A stretch of 64,000 nt of DNA, taken from assembly GCA_963791905.1 (NCBI GenBank), contig CAWBTX010000003.1, positions 62,001 through 126,000 of the forward strand, written 5' to 3'. Source of the stretch: Gaiellasilicea sp963791905 (lineage in GTDB: Bacteria; Actinomycetota; Thermoleophilia; Gaiellales; Gaiellaceae). Position numbers and translations under genes: made by a program. The notes below the pieces were generated by a model. The model was not told the DNA's origin. It saw nothing but the letters and a program-made list of their open reading frames with translations, and did not search any database. This document shows, piece by piece, positions 27,263-35,946 of this stretch; the first letter of the stretch is position 1, and each line of letters begins with the position of its first letter.

Positions 27263-27664
27263 ATGGCCGACGTGACTGTTGCCGCGGTGGACGAGATGGA
27301 GCCGATCTACGAGGGCCTCTCGCGCCGTGCGCGCGCGACGCTCGGCGTCACGGCCTGGGGCATGCAGGTCTTCACGCTGCCGCCGAACTGGGACGGCTAT
27401 CCCGAGCACAACCACGACGACGGAGCGTTCGACCCGGGCCAGGAGGAGGTCTACATCCCTCTCGGCGGCTCGGGGACGCTCCACGCGGGCGACGCGACCT
27501 TCGAGCTCGAGCCGGGCATGATGGCGCGCGTCGGTCCAGCCCAGATGCGCCGCATCGTGCCGGGCGAGACGGGAATCCGCTTCATCGCCCTCGGCGGCAG
27601 GCCTGGCGCATTCACTCCGTCCGCCTGGACCGAGCTCGGCGCGCCGCCGCCGATGCCGGGTTAG
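27263..27664 (+). CDS. Cupin domain protein
   Basis: 133 aa small cupin. The first conserved box is PEHNHDDG...EEVYIPLGGSGTLHAG with metal ligands His, His and Glu, and the second is GMMARVGPAQMRRIVPGE without a clear histidine. Such folds bind a metal and often a small molecule, acting as isomerase, dioxygenase or ligand sensor. ATG 27263 has an excellent AAAGGAGG ribosome site 8 bases away. It is 9 bases upstream of the sigma factor gene and probably co-transcribed. No catalytic activity can be named. Confidence 0.83.
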   Translation: MADVTVAAVDEMEPIYEGLSRRARATLGVTAWGMQVFTLPPNWDGYPEHNHDDGAFDPGQEEVYIPLGGSGTLHAGDATFELEPGMMARVGPAQMRRIVPGETGIRFIALGGRPGAFTPSAWTELGAPPPMPG

Positions 27665-27673
27665 CCTCGCACG

Positions 27674-28660
27674 GTGTCAGCGGGCACGGCCATGGAGCTC
27701 AGCCTTCTCCGCGCCGCGCGCGAGGGAGACGAGCAGGCCTTCGTGCAGCTCACCGCGCAGCACCGCCGTGCGCTGCACGTGCACTGCTACCGCCTGCTCG
27801 GCTCGCTCCACGACGCCGACGACGCGCTCCAGGAAACGATGCTTCGCGCCTGGCGCGGACTCGACCGCTACGAGCCGCGAGGGTCGCTGGTCGGCTGGCT
27901 CTACCGGATCGCCACGAACGTCTGCCTACGGCTGATCGAGCAGCGAGAACGGCGTGAAGCGCGGATCGAGTCCTACCTCCAGCCGTACCCGAACCGGCTG
28001 CTCGAAGAGCTCGCGTCGACCGAGCGCGGCCCGGACGCGACGGTCGAGGAACGGGAGAGCGTCGGCCTCGCCTTCGTGGCGGCGATGCAGCTCCTGCCGC
28101 CGAAGCAGCGCGCCGTTCTCGTGCTCCGCGACGTGCTCGGCTGGTCGTCGGCCGACGTCGCCCAACTGCTCGACGACACCGTAACCGCCGTCAACAGCGC
28201 GTTGCAGCGCGCGCGGGCCCGCCTGGCGGGGACAGGTGACGAGGATCGCCTCGCGCGGCGTCATGCGGCGAACGCAGGGACGGAGGCCGCGCTGATGGGC
28301 CGCTTCCTGGAAGCCTGGGAGGCGGTCGACGTCGACGGCATGGTCTCCCTGCTCGCGGGCGACGCCGTCCTGACGATGCCGCCCGAGCCGATGCGCTTCT
28401 CGGGCCGCAGCGAGATCGGCGGCTTCTTCTCGACCGTACCGTTGGACGGGCGGCTGGACCTCATCCACCTCGAGGAGACGCGCGCCAACGGACAGCCGGC
28501 GCTCGCGGCCTACGTCGACGAGGGCAAGGGGACGCTCGACGCCTACGGCGTGATGGTGTTCGCAATCGCGAGCGAGCAGATCACCGGCATCACCGGCTTT
28601 GCGGGCCAGGCTGACCTCTTCGCCGAGTTCGGGCTGCCGCGACAACGTCCGGCGACGTAG
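27674..28660 (+). CDS. ECF RNA polymerase sigma factor with SnoaL-like C-terminal domain
   Basis: 328 aa. Region 2 (FVQLTAQHRRALHVHCYRLLGSLHDADDALQETMLRAWRGL) and region 4 (LPPKQRAVLVLRDVLGWSSADVAQLLDDTVTAVNSALQRAR) are typical of the ECF group with C-terminal extensions (SigG/SigX5 style). Residues 210-328 form a SnoaL-like ketosteroid-isomerase fold (ALMGRFLEAWEAVDVDGMVSLLAGDAVLTMPP), which in ECF41/SigJ-type proteins replaces an anti-sigma factor and tunes promoter binding. GTG 27674 follows the cupin stop by 9 bases. Its 3' end overlaps the convergent PadR gene by 71 bases. Targets are unknown; the cupin may be one partner. Confidence 0.9.
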   Translation: MSAGTAMELSLLRAAREGDEQAFVQLTAQHRRALHVHCYRLLGSLHDADDALQETMLRAWRGLDRYEPRGSLVGWLYRIATNVCLRLIEQRERREARIESYLQPYPNRLLEELASTERGPDATVEERESVGLAFVAAMQLLPPKQRAVLVLRDVLGWSSADVAQLLDDTVTAVNSALQRARARLAGTGDEDRLARRHAANAGTEAALMGRFLEAWEAVDVDGMVSLLAGDAVLTMPPEPMRFSGRSEIGGFFSTVPLDGRLDLIHLEETRANGQPALAAYVDEGKGTLDAYGVMVFAIASEQITGITGFAGQADLFAEFGLPRQRPAT

Positions 28661-29210
28661 CGTCCTCGCTGCCGAGCCCGCGTTCGACCTCGTCCACGAG
28701 CTCGAGATGGAGATCGAGCAGCTTGCGGAGGAACTCGACTACGAGGAGCAGGTTCCTGCTGCGATGCGGCAGCGCGGCGGCTCTCTCCTCGGCGAGGTCG
28801 AGCTGGGCCTGGTGCGCTGCAACGTCCTCCCGGAGCGTGCCCATGCTCGTCCTGGTCACCGTCTCACCGACCAGGTCGGCGATCAGCAAGCGCAGGAGCG
28901 GCTCGCTCTTCAGGGGCGTGATCCGGACGGCCGTCTCAGCGTACGCCCGGAGTGCCTCGAAGCCCTTCTCGGTGAGGCTGTAGACCGTACGCTCGCGCGT
29001 CTTCCCGGGCTCGGCGCGGGCCTCGAGGTAGCCGAAGCTCGCGAGCCTCTTGGGCTCGGCGTAGTACTGGCTCTCGCCGGCCCAGTCGAGCAAGCGTCCG
29101 CGCCGAGCCATCTGGCGGAGATCGTGGGCGCTCGCCCCGTCGCGCCCGACGAGTCCGAGGATCTCGTAGGAGAAGAGGCTCAGCTCGCTCTTGACGTAGC
29201 TACGTTCCAT
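28590..29210 (-). CDS. PadR family transcriptional regulator
   Basis: 206 aa, longer than minimal PadR (about 110). The N-terminal winged helix reads LSLFSYEILGLVGRDGASAHDLRQMARRG...YYAEPKRLASFGYLEA with the RTVYSLTEKGFEALRAY wing. The C-terminal helical part (LDLAEERAAALPHRSRNLLLVVEFLRKLLD) fits the dimerising virulence-activator-alpha-like domain. ATG 29210 is divergent from the methyltransferase gene across 43 bases containing inverted repeats, so it probably represses that gene and itself. The stop lies 71 bases inside the convergent sigma factor gene, so the transcripts overlap antisense. Confidence 0.87.
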   Translation of the reverse strand: MERSYVKSELSLFSYEILGLVGRDGASAHDLRQMARRGRLLDWAGESQYYAEPKRLASFGYLEARAEPGKTRERTVYSLTEKGFEALRAYAETAVRITPLKSEPLLRLLIADLVGETVTRTSMGTLREDVAAHQAQLDLAEERAAALPHRSRNLLLVVEFLRKLLDLHLELVDEVERGLGSEDATSPDVVAAARTRRRGQPGPQSR

Positions 29211-29253
29211 AGCTTATAACTACGAATCATAGTCTACTGTAGAGGAGGGGACG
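29211..29253. promoter_or_regulatory. Divergent PadR/methyltransferase promoter region with inverted repeat
   Basis: This AT-rich 43 bp gap contains ACTA (29219-29222) mirrored by TAGT (29230-29233), and TATAAC at 29215-29220 as a possible -10-like element. The low GC against a GC-rich background marks a promoter/operator. The ribosome site AGAGGAGG for the methyltransferase is at its right end. Confidence 0.55.
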
Positions 29254-30051
29254 ATGGCAGCCACAACGACAGCGGGAACCGCCGAGCGCTGGGGGCCTCT
29301 CTGGGGCTCGCGGGCGCTGGACTGGGCGGCGACCGAGGAACAGCAGCTGCCGACGTACGTGGAGGCGATCCGGCGCGTCCCGGTCGAATCGGGACAGCGG
29401 GTGCTCGAGGTGGGTTGCGGATCGGGCGTGTTCCTCCGCGCCGCCGCCGATCACGGCGCGCACGTCTTCGGCCTCGACGCCTCCGAGGCGCTGCTCGAGA
29501 TCGCGCGCGCCCGCGTGCCCGACGCGGACTTGCGCTTAGGCGACCTGCAGTTCCTCCCCTACGAGAGCGGCAGCTTCGACGTCGTGGCCGGCTTCAACTC
29601 GTTCTTCTTCGCCGCCGACATGGTGGACGCGCTGCGCGAGGCGGGCCGCGTCGCGCGGTCGGGCGCGCCGGTGGTGATCCAGGTCTGGGGCCGCCCCGAG
29701 CGCTGCGCCCTCGACGCGCTGAAGCACGCGATCGCGCCGTTCCTTCCACCGCCCGACCCGGACGCACCGCGAGGCTCGGCGCTCTGGCAACCCGGTGCTC
29801 TCGAGGAGATTGCGACTGCGGCCGGCCTCACGCCTGCCGACGCCTTCGACGTCACGTGGGCGTACTGGTATCAGGACGACGACGCGGTCGCGCGCGGGAT
29901 GCTCTCGGCAGGCGGGCTCGCTGTGGTCGCCGGGGCGGAACGGGAGGGCGAGCTGCGCGACGCGGTCGTCGGGTCACTGGCGCCGTACCGCACCGCCACC
30001 GGCGGCTACCGGCTCGAGAACGACTGGCACTACCTGATCGCAACGGCGTAG
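29254..30051 (+). CDS. Class I SAM-dependent methyltransferase
   Basis: 265 aa. SAM-binding motif I is VLEVGCGSGVFLRAAADHG at about residues 50-68, motif II/III HVFGLDASEALLEIARARVPDADLRLGDLQFLPYESGSFDVVAGFN follows, typical of methyltransf_11 proteins that methylate small molecules. No domain other than the Rossmann-like core is seen. ATG 29254 has an AGAGGAGGGG ribosome site. The divergent PadR regulator with palindromes between the two suggests ligand-induced expression, for example by a phenolic or antibiotic substrate; that is inference from how PadR pairs work. Confidence 0.85.
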   Translation: MAATTTAGTAERWGPLWGSRALDWAATEEQQLPTYVEAIRRVPVESGQRVLEVGCGSGVFLRAAADHGAHVFGLDASEALLEIARARVPDADLRLGDLQFLPYESGSFDVVAGFNSFFFAADMVDALREAGRVARSGAPVVIQVWGRPERCALDALKHAIAPFLPPPDPDAPRGSALWQPGALEEIATAAGLTPADAFDVTWAYWYQDDDAVARGMLSAGGLAVVAGAEREGELRDAVVGSLAPYRTATGGYRLENDWHYLIATA

Positions 30052-30058
30052 CGGTCGA

Positions 30059-30622
30059 TCACGCCTTCCAGAACAGGTAGTCGGATCTGTACGGGACGGC
30101 TGCCTGGTCGCCTGGCGTGCACGTCCCGCCAGGGGCGACTCCGCCGAGCGTGTTGAGCCGCTGCACCCACGTCGTGCCGGTGAGGCGGTCTCCGCCGGGA
30201 CCCGCGGTCGTCGCGACCGACTGCAGGAGCAGCCAGGGGATGTTGTCCGTCCCTCCAGGGGCGGCCGCGGCCCGCGCAGCCTCGACGGAGCTGCCGTCAT
30301 GCCACCGCCAGACCGGACGCCCGGTTGCGAGGTTCAGGAAGTGCGTGCCGACCGGAATGCGCGCGCGCCGCGTCGCGTAGAGCGTCGCCTCCGGATCCGT
30401 GAACAGCCAGGTGCCGTTCGCCTGGCAGGCGTACTTCTGGACGCCGACCGCGTAGACGGTCAGAAAGAGCTTGCTGTTCGGTGCGTGCGTCCGCGGATCG
30501 AGCGGATCGCCCTGCGTCGTCTGCGGTGCCGGCCCAGCAGTCGCGGCCGTCGCAAGCACGCCACCAAGCGTCAGCACGCTCGCGAAGACGAGCAGGAGCT
30601 GAGCAAAGCGTGTCGATGTCAT
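30059..30622 (-). CDS. Secreted DUF3455 domain protein
   Basis: 187 aa from ATG 30622, with an AAGGAGGA ribosome site just upstream. A signal peptide (LLLVFASVLTLGGVLATAATAG) is followed by the DUF3455 pattern: YAVGVQKYACQANGTWLFTDPEATLYA, GTHFLNLATGRPVWRWHDGSSVEA, NIPWLLLQSVAT and TTWVQRLNTLGGVAPGGTC. Two cysteines could form a disulfide. The family has no known function; members occur as secreted single-domain proteins in many bacteria and fungi. It converges with the methyltransferase gene 7 bases away. No operon partner is seen. Confidence 0.85.
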   Translation of the reverse strand: MTSTRFAQLLLVFASVLTLGGVLATAATAGPAPQTTQGDPLDPRTHAPNSKLFLTVYAVGVQKYACQANGTWLFTDPEATLYATRRARIPVGTHFLNLATGRPVWRWHDGSSVEAARAAAAPGGTDNIPWLLLQSVATTAGPGGDRLTGTTWVQRLNTLGGVAPGGTCTPGDQAAVPYRSDYLFWKA

Positions 30623-30769
30623 CCATGTCCTCCTTGGTAGGTGTGGAACGCACACGAAGCTACGGCCGCGCCGCCGCGCCGTCATCGGTGCCGGCTACCT
30701 GTCTTCTCGCGCGCGGTACCTACCTGGAGGTCGCCGGGGCAAACGCAGCGGCCCGCGAAGGTGATCGCG

Positions 30770-32407
30770 TCAGCTCGAGTCGACGAGGAGGCGATGTGAG
30801 ACGACGCGCTCGAGCCGCTCTTGTGTCTGACTGTGGCCCGTGACTGCGATCAGGAACGGCTCACGCTCGATCGCGGTCAGAGTCGTGGCAGTGACGGCGG
30901 CGACCGTGGCGGTTCGTGTCGCGCTGTGAAGCAGCGCGATCTCGCCGAAGCCCTCTCCGCGGCCGAGGGTCGCCACCGGACGGCCGTCCTCGATGACCTC
31001 GACGGTGCCGTCGGCGATCGCGTAGTACCGGTCTCCGGGCTCGCCCTGGCGAACGATCGCGGCGCCTGCTGGAACAGAGAGGTTGTGCGCCGCTTGGGCG
31101 ATGCCTTCGAGCGCCGGTACTGGGAGCGCGCGGAAGACCTGCAGGGACCTGAGCAGCGCGATCGCGACGACGGGGACAGCGACCGCGGCGTCGACCCTCT
31201 GGAGGGGCCGCAACCGCAGCAGGACGATCAGCGGCACGATCGCACCGGTGACGAAGAGCGCCCCACGCACTCCGGCGATTGCAATGACGAGAGGAACGGT
31301 GACCGATCCGAGCCCCCACGCGGCCATTGTGAGTCCCTCCTTGAACGCAAAGACGCGCGCCAGCAGTGCGGTTGAGGTGACACGCTGCAGCAGCGTCTGA
31401 CCCGTGACCTCGAGCAGGCTTCGCGAGATGCCCGTCACAGCAGCGACGACGAACGCGACGAGAATCGACGTCTCGATCCCGAGGAGCAGGAACCCGATTG
31501 CCGCGAGCAGCGCGGCACCGATCATCACCGGAACGAGGCGCGCGCGGCCGACGAGCGCGAACGACGCGAGCGCGCCGGCGACCGCGCCGGCACCGTGCAT
31601 GGCGGTGAGGTAGCCGGCGCCGGAACCCCCGATCCCGAGCGAGCCAATTGCCAGCACCACCGCGAGAACGTCGAAGGCGCCGATCATCAGAAACGTGGCG
31701 GCGAGAGCGATTACGACCTCGCGCGAAGCGCTCGAGCGCGCGAGCATCCGTGCGCCTTCCTCGAGTTGCCTCACCGCCCCTCCCCCAGTGTCCGCGGCCT
31801 CTCGGGCGAGCGGCGGTACGAGATCCCGCAGCGGCACCACGAGCACAGCGGCAACGACGAGACATGCCGCTCCGGCTGCGTAGACAGCGCCGGGCTCGGA
31901 GACGGCGAGAATGAGCCCGGCGGCGGCCGGCGCGACGACCAGACCGATGCTCACGATCCAGCCGGTGACGGCATTCAGGGCGACGAGCTGCTCCGTCGTG
32001 CGTGCGATCCCGGGCGACACGACGGCGTGGGCAGGGTGCGTCACGGTCAGCGCCGTTGCCGTCGCGGCACCGAGGACGTACGTGCTCAACGGTGGCGCTT
32101 CGACTAGCAGAGAGGCTGCTGTTGCGCCCATCGCCACGGCCTGCGCCACGTACGCGCCGAAGAGGACACGGCTCGCCCCGAAGCGGTCGATCAGCGGGCC
32201 CGCGAACGGCGCGAGCAATGCGGTCGGCACCAGAAGCGCGAGCGACACGAGGCCGGTGGTGGTCGCGCCACCCTGTTCATACGCGAACACGAGGATGGCG
32301 ACCCACGGGCCGAACTCCGCGAGCCGGTACAGGGCGAGCGCGGCAGCCTCCCGACGGAGCAGGCGATTCGCGGCCAGGGCGCGAAGCGGAGAGGGGGACG
32401 GCGTCAC
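30770..32407 (-). CDS. MFS transporter with C-terminal cyclic nucleotide-binding domain
   Basis: 545 aa from GTG 32407 (a TTG at 32458 would add 17). About 12 hydrophobic segments fill residues 1-400, with the loop motif GPLIDRFGASRVLFGAYV between helices 2 and 3 as in major-facilitator exporters. Residues 415-530 are a Crp-like effector domain: LPVPALEGIAQAAHNLSVPAGAAIVRQGEPGDRYYAIADGTVEV then GRGEGFGEIALLHSATRTATVAA, including the phosphate-binding GE-RTA-type cassette. The combination suggests export gated by cyclic AMP or another nucleotide. It stands next to a reductase fragment on the opposite strand. Substrate is unknown. Confidence 0.87.
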   Translation of the reverse strand: MTPSPSPLRALAANRLLRREAAALALYRLAEFGPWVAILVFAYEQGGATTTGLVSLALLVPTALLAPFAGPLIDRFGASRVLFGAYVAQAVAMGATAASLLVEAPPLSTYVLGAATATALTVTHPAHAVVSPGIARTTEQLVALNAVTGWIVSIGLVVAPAAAGLILAVSEPGAVYAAGAACLVVAAVLVVPLRDLVPPLAREAADTGGGAVRQLEEGARMLARSSASREVVIALAATFLMIGAFDVLAVVLAIGSLGIGGSGAGYLTAMHGAGAVAGALASFALVGRARLVPVMIGAALLAAIGFLLLGIETSILVAFVVAAVTGISRSLLEVTGQTLLQRVTSTALLARVFAFKEGLTMAAWGLGSVTVPLVIAIAGVRGALFVTGAIVPLIVLLRLRPLQRVDAAVAVPVVAIALLRSLQVFRALPVPALEGIAQAAHNLSVPAGAAIVRQGEPGDRYYAIADGTVEVIEDGRPVATLGRGEGFGEIALLHSATRTATVAAVTATTLTAIEREPFLIAVTGHSQTQERLERVVSHRLLVDSS

Positions 32408-32501
32408 GCCTGGCGACCCTAGTGACGCTGGTCCCTCATCGTGGGCTCGAGAGATCAAGCGCGGCTGCTCCAGACGTCACCCGCGTCGGATCGAGCGTCC
32501 G

Positions 32502-32750
32502 CCGCTCCTTGCGAAGTCGGCTGCGGGCCCGAAGGCTGTGAGAGTGCAGAGCGCCCAAACGATCCAGCAGTGCCTGGACGCCGGACTGCTCGACGAGATC
32601 CACATCGATCTGGCTGCCGTGTTGCTGGGCGCGGGAGTGCGGCTGTTCGACCAACTCGCGAACACACCGGTCGTCCTCGGGAATCCGACAGTCGTCACCG
32701 GTGTCGGTGTCACGCATCTGCGCTATCCCGTGCACTCCGGCGGCGTCTAG
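32502..32750 (+). pseudogene. C-terminal fragment of a dihydrofolate-reductase-like (RibD-C) protein
   Basis: The frame from about 32502 reads AKSAAGPKAVRVQ, IQQCLDAGLLDEIHIDLAAV, LLGAGVRLFDQLANTPVV and VVTGVGVTHLRYPV, which is the last ~80 residues of the bacterial 'dihydrofolate reductase family' (RibD C-terminal-like) proteins. The N-terminal half with the NADPH site is missing and upstream sequence belongs to the oppositely oriented MFS gene. No start codon with ribosome site precedes the homologous part. It is a truncated remnant whose end abuts the GFA gene. Confidence 0.72.
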
Positions 32751-33151
32751 GTCGTCTCCGACTCCTCAAAGCGACCCTTGGCGTCACGATCGCGGTCGTA
32801 TCGTCTCGTGAGCGGAAACGGCGGTAACCAGGACTCGCGACGGACGACCCAGAGCTCGTAGCTCGGCCTCAGTTGGTCAGGGGCATCCAGGGATCCAAGG
32901 TTCACTTCGATTTCGTCTGCGCTGCGTGAGAAAACGGACGAGCCGCAGCGGGGACAGAAATACCGCCCGGCGTAGTCGCGTGTTTCGCCATCGATCGTCA
33001 CCGCATCCTCAGGGAACACCGCGGAAGCGTGAAAGAGAGCTCCATGATGCTTGCGGCAGTCGAGACAGTGACACAGGCCGACCCGGTATGGGAGTCCCGA
33101 CGCCACAATTCGGACGTTGCCGCACAGGCAACCGCCGGTGAAGCGGTCCAT
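32747..33151 (-). CDS. GFA-type zinc protein (glutathione-dependent formaldehyde-activating family)
   Basis: 134 aa from ATG 33151, preceded by a GAGGAG ribosome site; an upstream ATG at 33211 would add 20 residues without homology. The Mss4-like fold is marked by zinc/cysteine sets: GGCLCGNVRI, CHCLDCRKHHGA and FCPRCGSSVF. Members include S-(hydroxymethyl)glutathione synthase and uncharacterised proteins; most have no proven activity, so 'GFA family' is the safe name. The gene is on the minus strand after the LuxR gene with a hairpin between them, and its stop overlaps the RibD-like remnant by 4 bases. Confidence 0.88.
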   Translation of the reverse strand: MDRFTGGCLCGNVRIVASGLPYRVGLCHCLDCRKHHGALFHASAVFPEDAVTIDGETRDYAGRYFCPRCGSSVFSRSADEIEVNLGSLDAPDQLRPSYELWVVRRESWLPPFPLTRRYDRDRDAKGRFEESETT

Positions 33152-33229
33152 GTTGTGCTCCTCTAGGTCTGGAGCCGCATCCGCGGACGACTCTGTGGCG
33201 ATGAGCGTCATCGTCGGAGCCTAGTCGAC

Positions 33230-33251
33230 CGTTCGGGGACATTCCCGAACG
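33230..33251. terminator. Hairpin downstream of the orphan response regulator
   Basis: CGTTCGGG at 33230-33237 pairs with CCCGAACG at 33244-33251 around a six-base loop. It is 67 bases after the response regulator stop and before the GFA gene, both on the minus strand. There is no T-run, so termination is inferred only from position. Confidence 0.4.
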
Positions 33252-33317
33252 CGGCCCAGCGAGGAGTGCGTACACGAAGCCACACCGCTTTGAGAGGTCA
33301 GGAACGCCGGCCGCTCT

Positions 33318-34019
33318 TCAGGCGGCTTGTCCGCCTTCCCAACCGAGCAACCCCAGCCTGTTCGCTGCGGCGACTGCGTCCGCGCGAGTTGTGACGCCGA
33401 GCTTCCGGAAGATGTTGCCCAGGTGGAACCGGACGGTCTGCTCGGTAACCCACAGGATCTGGGAGATCTCGCGGTTGGAGTGTGACGCCGCCGCCAGCGA
33501 GAGGAGTACGAGCTCGCGGCGCGTCAGATGGAGACGCCCGGCGCCACGCGCCTCGTCGAGCGAGGCCGTCACATGAGCGCGCCGAACCGTCGCTTCGGCG
33601 AGCAGGCGACGCGGAAGCATGACGAAATCCTGCGAAAGTGCGGCTTCGATCGCTCGCCGTAACTCGGCTGGGCCGTCGCGCTTCGTCAGATACGCGCTGA
33701 TGCCGCTCTCGACGGCTCGGAGAACGAGCGGCGCGGGAACGGGCTCGGAGCTGAGCAGCACGACGCCTGCTCCTGGTACTGCGAGGCGAAGCGTGGTCAA
33801 ATCGCTTTCCAGGTCGGACCAGTCCAGCTTCGGCTCGAGGACGACGACATCCGTCGCGCGCAGATCCTCCGTCTCGGCCGCGCGGTCCACCGTGTCCGCC
33901 TCGCCGACGACGCGATATCCCGTCGCTTCGAGGAAGAGCCGCAGCGACCGGCGGAAGCTGATCCAGCCATCGACGAGAAAGACGGTCCGAGCGTCACTGT
34001 CATCAGACTGCCGCGTCAT
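33318..34019 (-). CDS. LuxR/NarL-type response regulator with degenerate receiver
   Basis: 233 aa. The C-terminal helix-turn-helix is a normal LuxR type (LTRRELVLLSLAAASHSNREISQILWVTEQTVRFHLGNIFRKLGV). The N-terminal receiver-like domain reads TVFLVDGWISFRRSLRLFLEATGYRVVGEADT then TDVVVLEPKLDWSDLE: at the position of the phospho-accepting aspartate (usually DxxMP) there is glutamate in LEPKL, and the acidic pair near the N-terminus is only one aspartate. The lysine region SAYLTKRDGPAEL is present. So it is probably phosphorylation-independent. No histidine kinase is adjacent. It is an orphan in an accessory region. Confidence 0.85.
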   Translation of the reverse strand: MTRQSDDSDARTVFLVDGWISFRRSLRLFLEATGYRVVGEADTVDRAAETEDLRATDVVVLEPKLDWSDLESDLTTLRLAVPGAGVVLLSSEPVPAPLVLRAVESGISAYLTKRDGPAELRRAIEAALSQDFVMLPRRLLAEATVRRAHVTASLDEARGAGRLHLTRRELVLLSLAAASHSNREISQILWVTEQTVRFHLGNIFRKLGVTTRADAVAAANRLGLLGWEGGQAA

Positions 34020-34100
34020 CGACTCGAACGACGATACGCCCGAACCACGGCCTGCTACAAGCCCCAGGCGCGGGCTGTGCCCTCGTCGTCGCGCGCACGT

Positions 34101-35636
34101 TCAGGGCTGTCGTTTCAGGGGCACGCCGAACCAGCCGGAGAGCGCGTCTCGCAGCGCGGGCGGGGCGGCGTCCGTGGGTTCGTCGATGGTTGCGGCCCAG
34201 GCGATGTGGGCGTCCGGGCGGATCAGGAGCGCGTCGGCCGGTCGGTCATCGGTCTCGGCGGTGTGAATGTCGATCCGATGCTGCCACTCTCGGGCGGTCT
34301 CCCGGAGGTCCGCGCGGTCGGCGAGGTCGAGGAAGACGGGCCGTGCGGTGTGCAGGAGCTGCGCGACGCTGTTCGTGCCCTGGTCGCTTCGCAGGGCGAG
34401 GTCGGGAGCGAAGGTGCCGATCAGGGGATGGGCGTCGGCCTCGGGCGGCGGGTAGCGGATGTCGGTGCCGGCCATGAGGGCGGCGAGGCGGCGCGCCGGC
34501 TGCTCGTCGACGAGCAGCTCCTGGAAGAGCTCCCGGAGTGCCTCGGCGGCGCGGTCGTGTCCGCGCCGCATGGCCACCTGGGCTTGGGCATTGAACATCG
34601 TCCGTGCGGCGGCGTGGTGGCGTTCGTCGTGGTACGTGTCCAGCAGGCCGGGCGGCGCCCAGCCCTGGATGGCGGCGGCCAGCTTCCAGGCCAGGTTGAC
34701 GGTGTCGATGAGACCGGCGTTCAGCGCCACCCCCGGCGCGGGAAACAGGTGGGCCGCGTCGCCGGCCAGCAGGATCCGCCCGTCGCGGTATCGCTCGACC
34801 TGTCGAGCGTGAAAGGTGAAGCGCGTCAGCCGGATCGGCTCTCCCAGGGGCAGATCCACGCCGAGCACGCGGCGGATGCTGTCCCGGAGCTCGGTCAAGG
34901 TCATTGGCTCGAGGTCGTCGTAGTCGGCGGACTCGTCCTCGCTGGTGTAGAGCCCCAGGAGCGCGGGGTCGGTCGACCCGGTGGCGAACTCACCGTGCTC
35001 GGTTCGTGTGAACCCGAAGGCGACTCTGCCCACCCCCGCGACGTCGAGGTCGCCGTTCTCGAGCACGGTCACCGACTCGGGCACTGTGACCAGGGCTTGC
35101 CGCTGGACCTCTGGGTACGTGGTGCCGTGGAACGGGATGCCGGCCAGGTCGCGCACCCGGCTGTAAGCGCCGTCGCAGCCGACGAGGTAGCGGGCGGTCA
35201 CCCGGTGCTGCCCGTCCGACCCACGCACGTCCGCGGTCACCATGGCGTCGTCCTGGCTCAGCCCGATGACCTCCTGTCCGCGGCGGATCTCGGCGCCGCG
35301 CTCGCGGGCGAGCTCGGCGAGCAGGCGCTCGAGTTGCGGTTGTGGGAGCGGCATCACCTTCGGGGGATCGGCCAGGCTTGTGAAGTCCACATGCAGCCCG
35401 CCCCACGGGAGTCGGGGAGCCGGAAGGAGGCCGGCGCCGGCGGCTTCGAATCGCTCCAGCAGGCCTCGGTAGCGCAACAGCTCCAGGATCTGCCCGTTGA
35501 GACCGCCGGCCTTCGGGGTCTCGCTGGGCTGCGGCAGCCGCTCGAGCACCAGCACCTGCACGTCGGCCCGGCCCAGCTCACCGGCGAGCATCAGGCCGAT
35601 CGGCCCGGCGCCCACGATGAGGACGTCGGCGTCCAT
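34101..35636 (-). CDS. FAD-dependent aromatic/rifampicin-type monooxygenase
   Basis: 511 aa from ATG 35636 with a GAGGGGAG ribosome site. FAD-binding GxGxxG motif VLIVGAGPIGLMLAGELGRA opens the protein; the DG motif is YLVGCDGAYSRVRDLAGIPF at about 150 and the GD motif is ILLAGDAAHLFPAPGVALNAG at about 285. The C-terminal domain resembles the thioredoxin-like end of PHBH-fold hydroxylases. The family hydroxylates phenols, polyketides or inactivates rifampicin using NADPH and O2. It stands alone; upstream a VOC protein on the plus strand may act on the product. Antibiotic inactivation is possible but unproved. Confidence 0.85.
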   Translation of the reverse strand: MDADVLIVGAGPIGLMLAGELGRADVQVLVLERLPQPSETPKAGGLNGQILELLRYRGLLERFEAAGAGLLPAPRLPWGGLHVDFTSLADPPKVMPLPQPQLERLLAELARERGAEIRRGQEVIGLSQDDAMVTADVRGSDGQHRVTARYLVGCDGAYSRVRDLAGIPFHGTTYPEVQRQALVTVPESVTVLENGDLDVAGVGRVAFGFTRTEHGEFATGSTDPALLGLYTSEDESADYDDLEPMTLTELRDSIRRVLGVDLPLGEPIRLTRFTFHARQVERYRDGRILLAGDAAHLFPAPGVALNAGLIDTVNLAWKLAAAIQGWAPPGLLDTYHDERHHAAARTMFNAQAQVAMRRGHDRAAEALRELFQELLVDEQPARRLAALMAGTDIRYPPPEADAHPLIGTFAPDLALRSDQGTNSVAQLLHTARPVFLDLADRADLRETAREWQHRIDIHTAETDDRPADALLIRPDAHIAWAATIDEPTDAAPPALRDALSGWFGVPLKRQP

Positions 35637-35946
35637 CACTGGCCACTCCCCTCGCAGTCTTCGTCGAAAACACACGCGCCTCGAGGCTGGGCTTCTAGCC
35701 CGTCCCCAACGACCGAATCGCCGCGCTGATCCGTCGTCAGGACGAATTCGGGTGCGATGAGCGTGCCACCACTCCGGTGACGATCCGGCGTATCGGCCAG
35801 GCGGAGCGAAACCATGAAGCGGTATGACCTGAAGGGGGCAATTCCAGGACACTCGCGCAAGCGAGACTCGGCCGGCGGGGTCGCTTACCATCTCCTCCGT
35901 TCATGACAGAGGACGACCGACTTCCCAGGACGTAAGGAGGCCACTC

